Shown here one piece after another: positions 6,023-6,522 of a stretch of 6,522 bases of DNA (position 1 is its first letter; the number at the start of each line of letters is the position of its first letter). Both the position numbers and the translations under genes were made by a program. This DNA comes from an uncultured Bacteroides sp. (GTDB lineage Bacteria > Bacteroidota > Bacteroidia > Bacteroidales > Bacteroidaceae). The notes under the pieces were generated by a model. The model did not search any database. It had not been told where the DNA came from and was given only the letters and a program-made list of their open reading frames with translations. The DNA lies in NCBI GenBank assembly GCA_905203765.1, contig CAJKXC010000090.1, forward strand, positions 1 to 6,522. The letters run 5' to 3'.

Positions 6023-6496
6023 CTACAAATGCCCCGGATTCGGTGGCGGCGGTTCTGTCAGGATACTCGCCGCATCGAAGCAGGGGCATTCTTTTATCCA
6101 CTCCTCAGGTTCTATCTCGCCGTTGCGGTTCAGGTCGGGGCTGAGGTCGCGATGCCCGCACAGCCGTGCACCGGGATAATCCCTCAACAACGTCATTACA
6201 AGTACCCGTAGCGAATGCTTCTGAAAAGGCGTGCGCGTGTCGGCAGAGCGCCCGTGCCCGTCCAGTCCGCCTTCGTAGCAGATACCGATGCTATGGGCAT
6301 TGTAGCCGCGGGCATGCGCACCGGACTTCTCAACCGGTCGTAAAGATTTTATACTTCCATCCTTTCGGATATAAAAATGGTAACCTGCGCCGGAAAATCC
6401 CCGGCGCAGGTGATCTGTTGTCAAATCATTTTCCGTATAACAGCGGTCACACCGACTGGCAGAACAATGGACAACGATGAGGTTGATGAATCTCAT
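6023..6496 (-). CDS. N-acetylmuramoyl-L-alanine amidase (T7 lysozyme type, Amidase_2)
   Basis: A zinc amidase cutting the bond between MurNAc and L-Ala in peptidoglycan. The 157 residues align by eye with T7 lysozyme: zinc ligands His10 (VVHCSAS), His115 (CGHRDLSP) and Cys137 (KECPCFD), with catalytic Tyr39 (GYHFYI) and Lys135; the conserved YNAHSIGICYEGG is at 65-77. Between His115 and Lys135 is an inserted EF-hand-like loop. There is no signal peptide or membrane helix, so the protein is made in the cytoplasm and needs lysis or another exit route, as for phage-type lysozymes. An in-frame TGA at 6502-6500 fixes ATG 6496 as the first start. The C-terminus is proline-rich (EPPPPNPGHL). Similar amidases are frequent in Bacteroides, often near HU-like DNA-binding genes; the upstream neighbour is outside this window. 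Confidence 0.93.
   Translation of the reverse strand: MRFINLIVVHCSASRCDRCYTENDLTTDHLRRGFSGAGYHFYIRKDGSIKSLRPVEKSGAHARGYNAHSIGICYEGGLDGHGRSADTRTPFQKHSLRVLVMTLLRDYPGARLCGHRDLSPDLNRNGEIEPEEWIKECPCFDAASILTEPPPPNPGHL
6383..6411. repeat. GC-rich hairpin inside the amidase gene
   Basis: ACCTGCGCCGG (6383-6393) and CCGGCGCAGGT (6401-6411) are perfect inverted repeats of 11 bp around a 7-nt loop. On the coding strand this covers the codons for about residues 29-38 (HLRRGFSGAG). There is no U-tract after it, so it is not a simple intrinsic terminator. Confidence 0.6.
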
Positions 6497-6501
6497 TTTT
6501 C

Positions 6502-6522
6502 AGGTGATAGATGATAGGTGAT
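6502..6522. repeat. Short tandem-like repeat upstream of the amidase, cut by the window end
   Basis: AGGTGAT occurs at 6502-6508 and again at 6516-6522, with AGATGAT between, giving a GATAGATGAT-like 7-nt periodicity. Only about three units are visible, so its full extent is unknown. Confidence 0.4.

Noticed and set aside
1..6522. CRISPR array, insertion sequence, integrase or polysaccharide utilisation locus
   Set aside because: No direct repeat-spacer pattern, transposase or recombinase motifs, terminal inverted repeats or SusC/SusD-like genes were seen. The tRNA gene at the left edge could in principle be an attachment site, but nothing beside it looks integrated.

Overview
This window looks like chromosomal DNA from Bacteroides or a close Bacteroidales relative. 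The evidence is a consensus Bacteroidetes promoter (TTTG-N19-TAnnTTTG) ahead of a tRNA gene, purine/A-rich translation leaders without strong Shine-Dalgarno sequences, an ECF sigma factor paired with a Bacteroidota-type membrane regulator, a NigD-like lipoprotein and a T7-lysozyme-type amidase of a kind common in Bacteroides. The species cannot be named from the sequence alone.

Layout. (1) Positions 1-44 hold the 5' half of a leftward tRNA-Ser(UGA), with its promoter at 85-115. (2) Positions 45-298 are an AT-rich regulatory region ending in a candidate pflB promoter overlapped by an 11-bp perfect inverted repeat. (3) pflB and pflA (299-3254, +) form a two-gene operon with 1 nt between them. 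They encode pyruvate formate-lyase and its radical-SAM activating enzyme, for anaerobic cleavage of pyruvate to acetyl-CoA and formate. (4) A leftward two-gene operon (5130 to 3251) encodes an ECF sigma factor and, coupled through an ATGA overlap, a protein joining a cytoplasmic anti-sigma-like segment, one inner-membrane helix, a long disordered linker and a C-terminal outer-membrane beta-barrel. This matches the organisation of the Dma (dual membrane-spanning anti-sigma) family with its ECF21-type partner sigma factor, reported in B. thetaiotaomicron as a regulator of outer-membrane vesiculation. (5) Divergent from it, after 178 nt, is a NigD-like lipoprotein (5309-6007, +), a plausible member of the same regulon. 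(6) A leftward N-acetylmuramoyl-L-alanine amidase (6496 to 6023) carries an EF-hand-like loop inserted next to its zinc site. A short repetitive stretch reaches the window edge.

How they may work together. PflB and PflA are a metabolic pair independent of the rest. The sigma factor, dual-membrane regulator and lipoprotein probably form an envelope-sensing module in which an outer-membrane or surface signal is passed through one polypeptide to a cytoplasmic sigma factor. The pfl operon and the dual-membrane gene converge and overlap by 4 nt at their stop codons, leaving no room for a terminator between them. All functional statements are from sequence reading and remembered family knowledge; no database search was possible.
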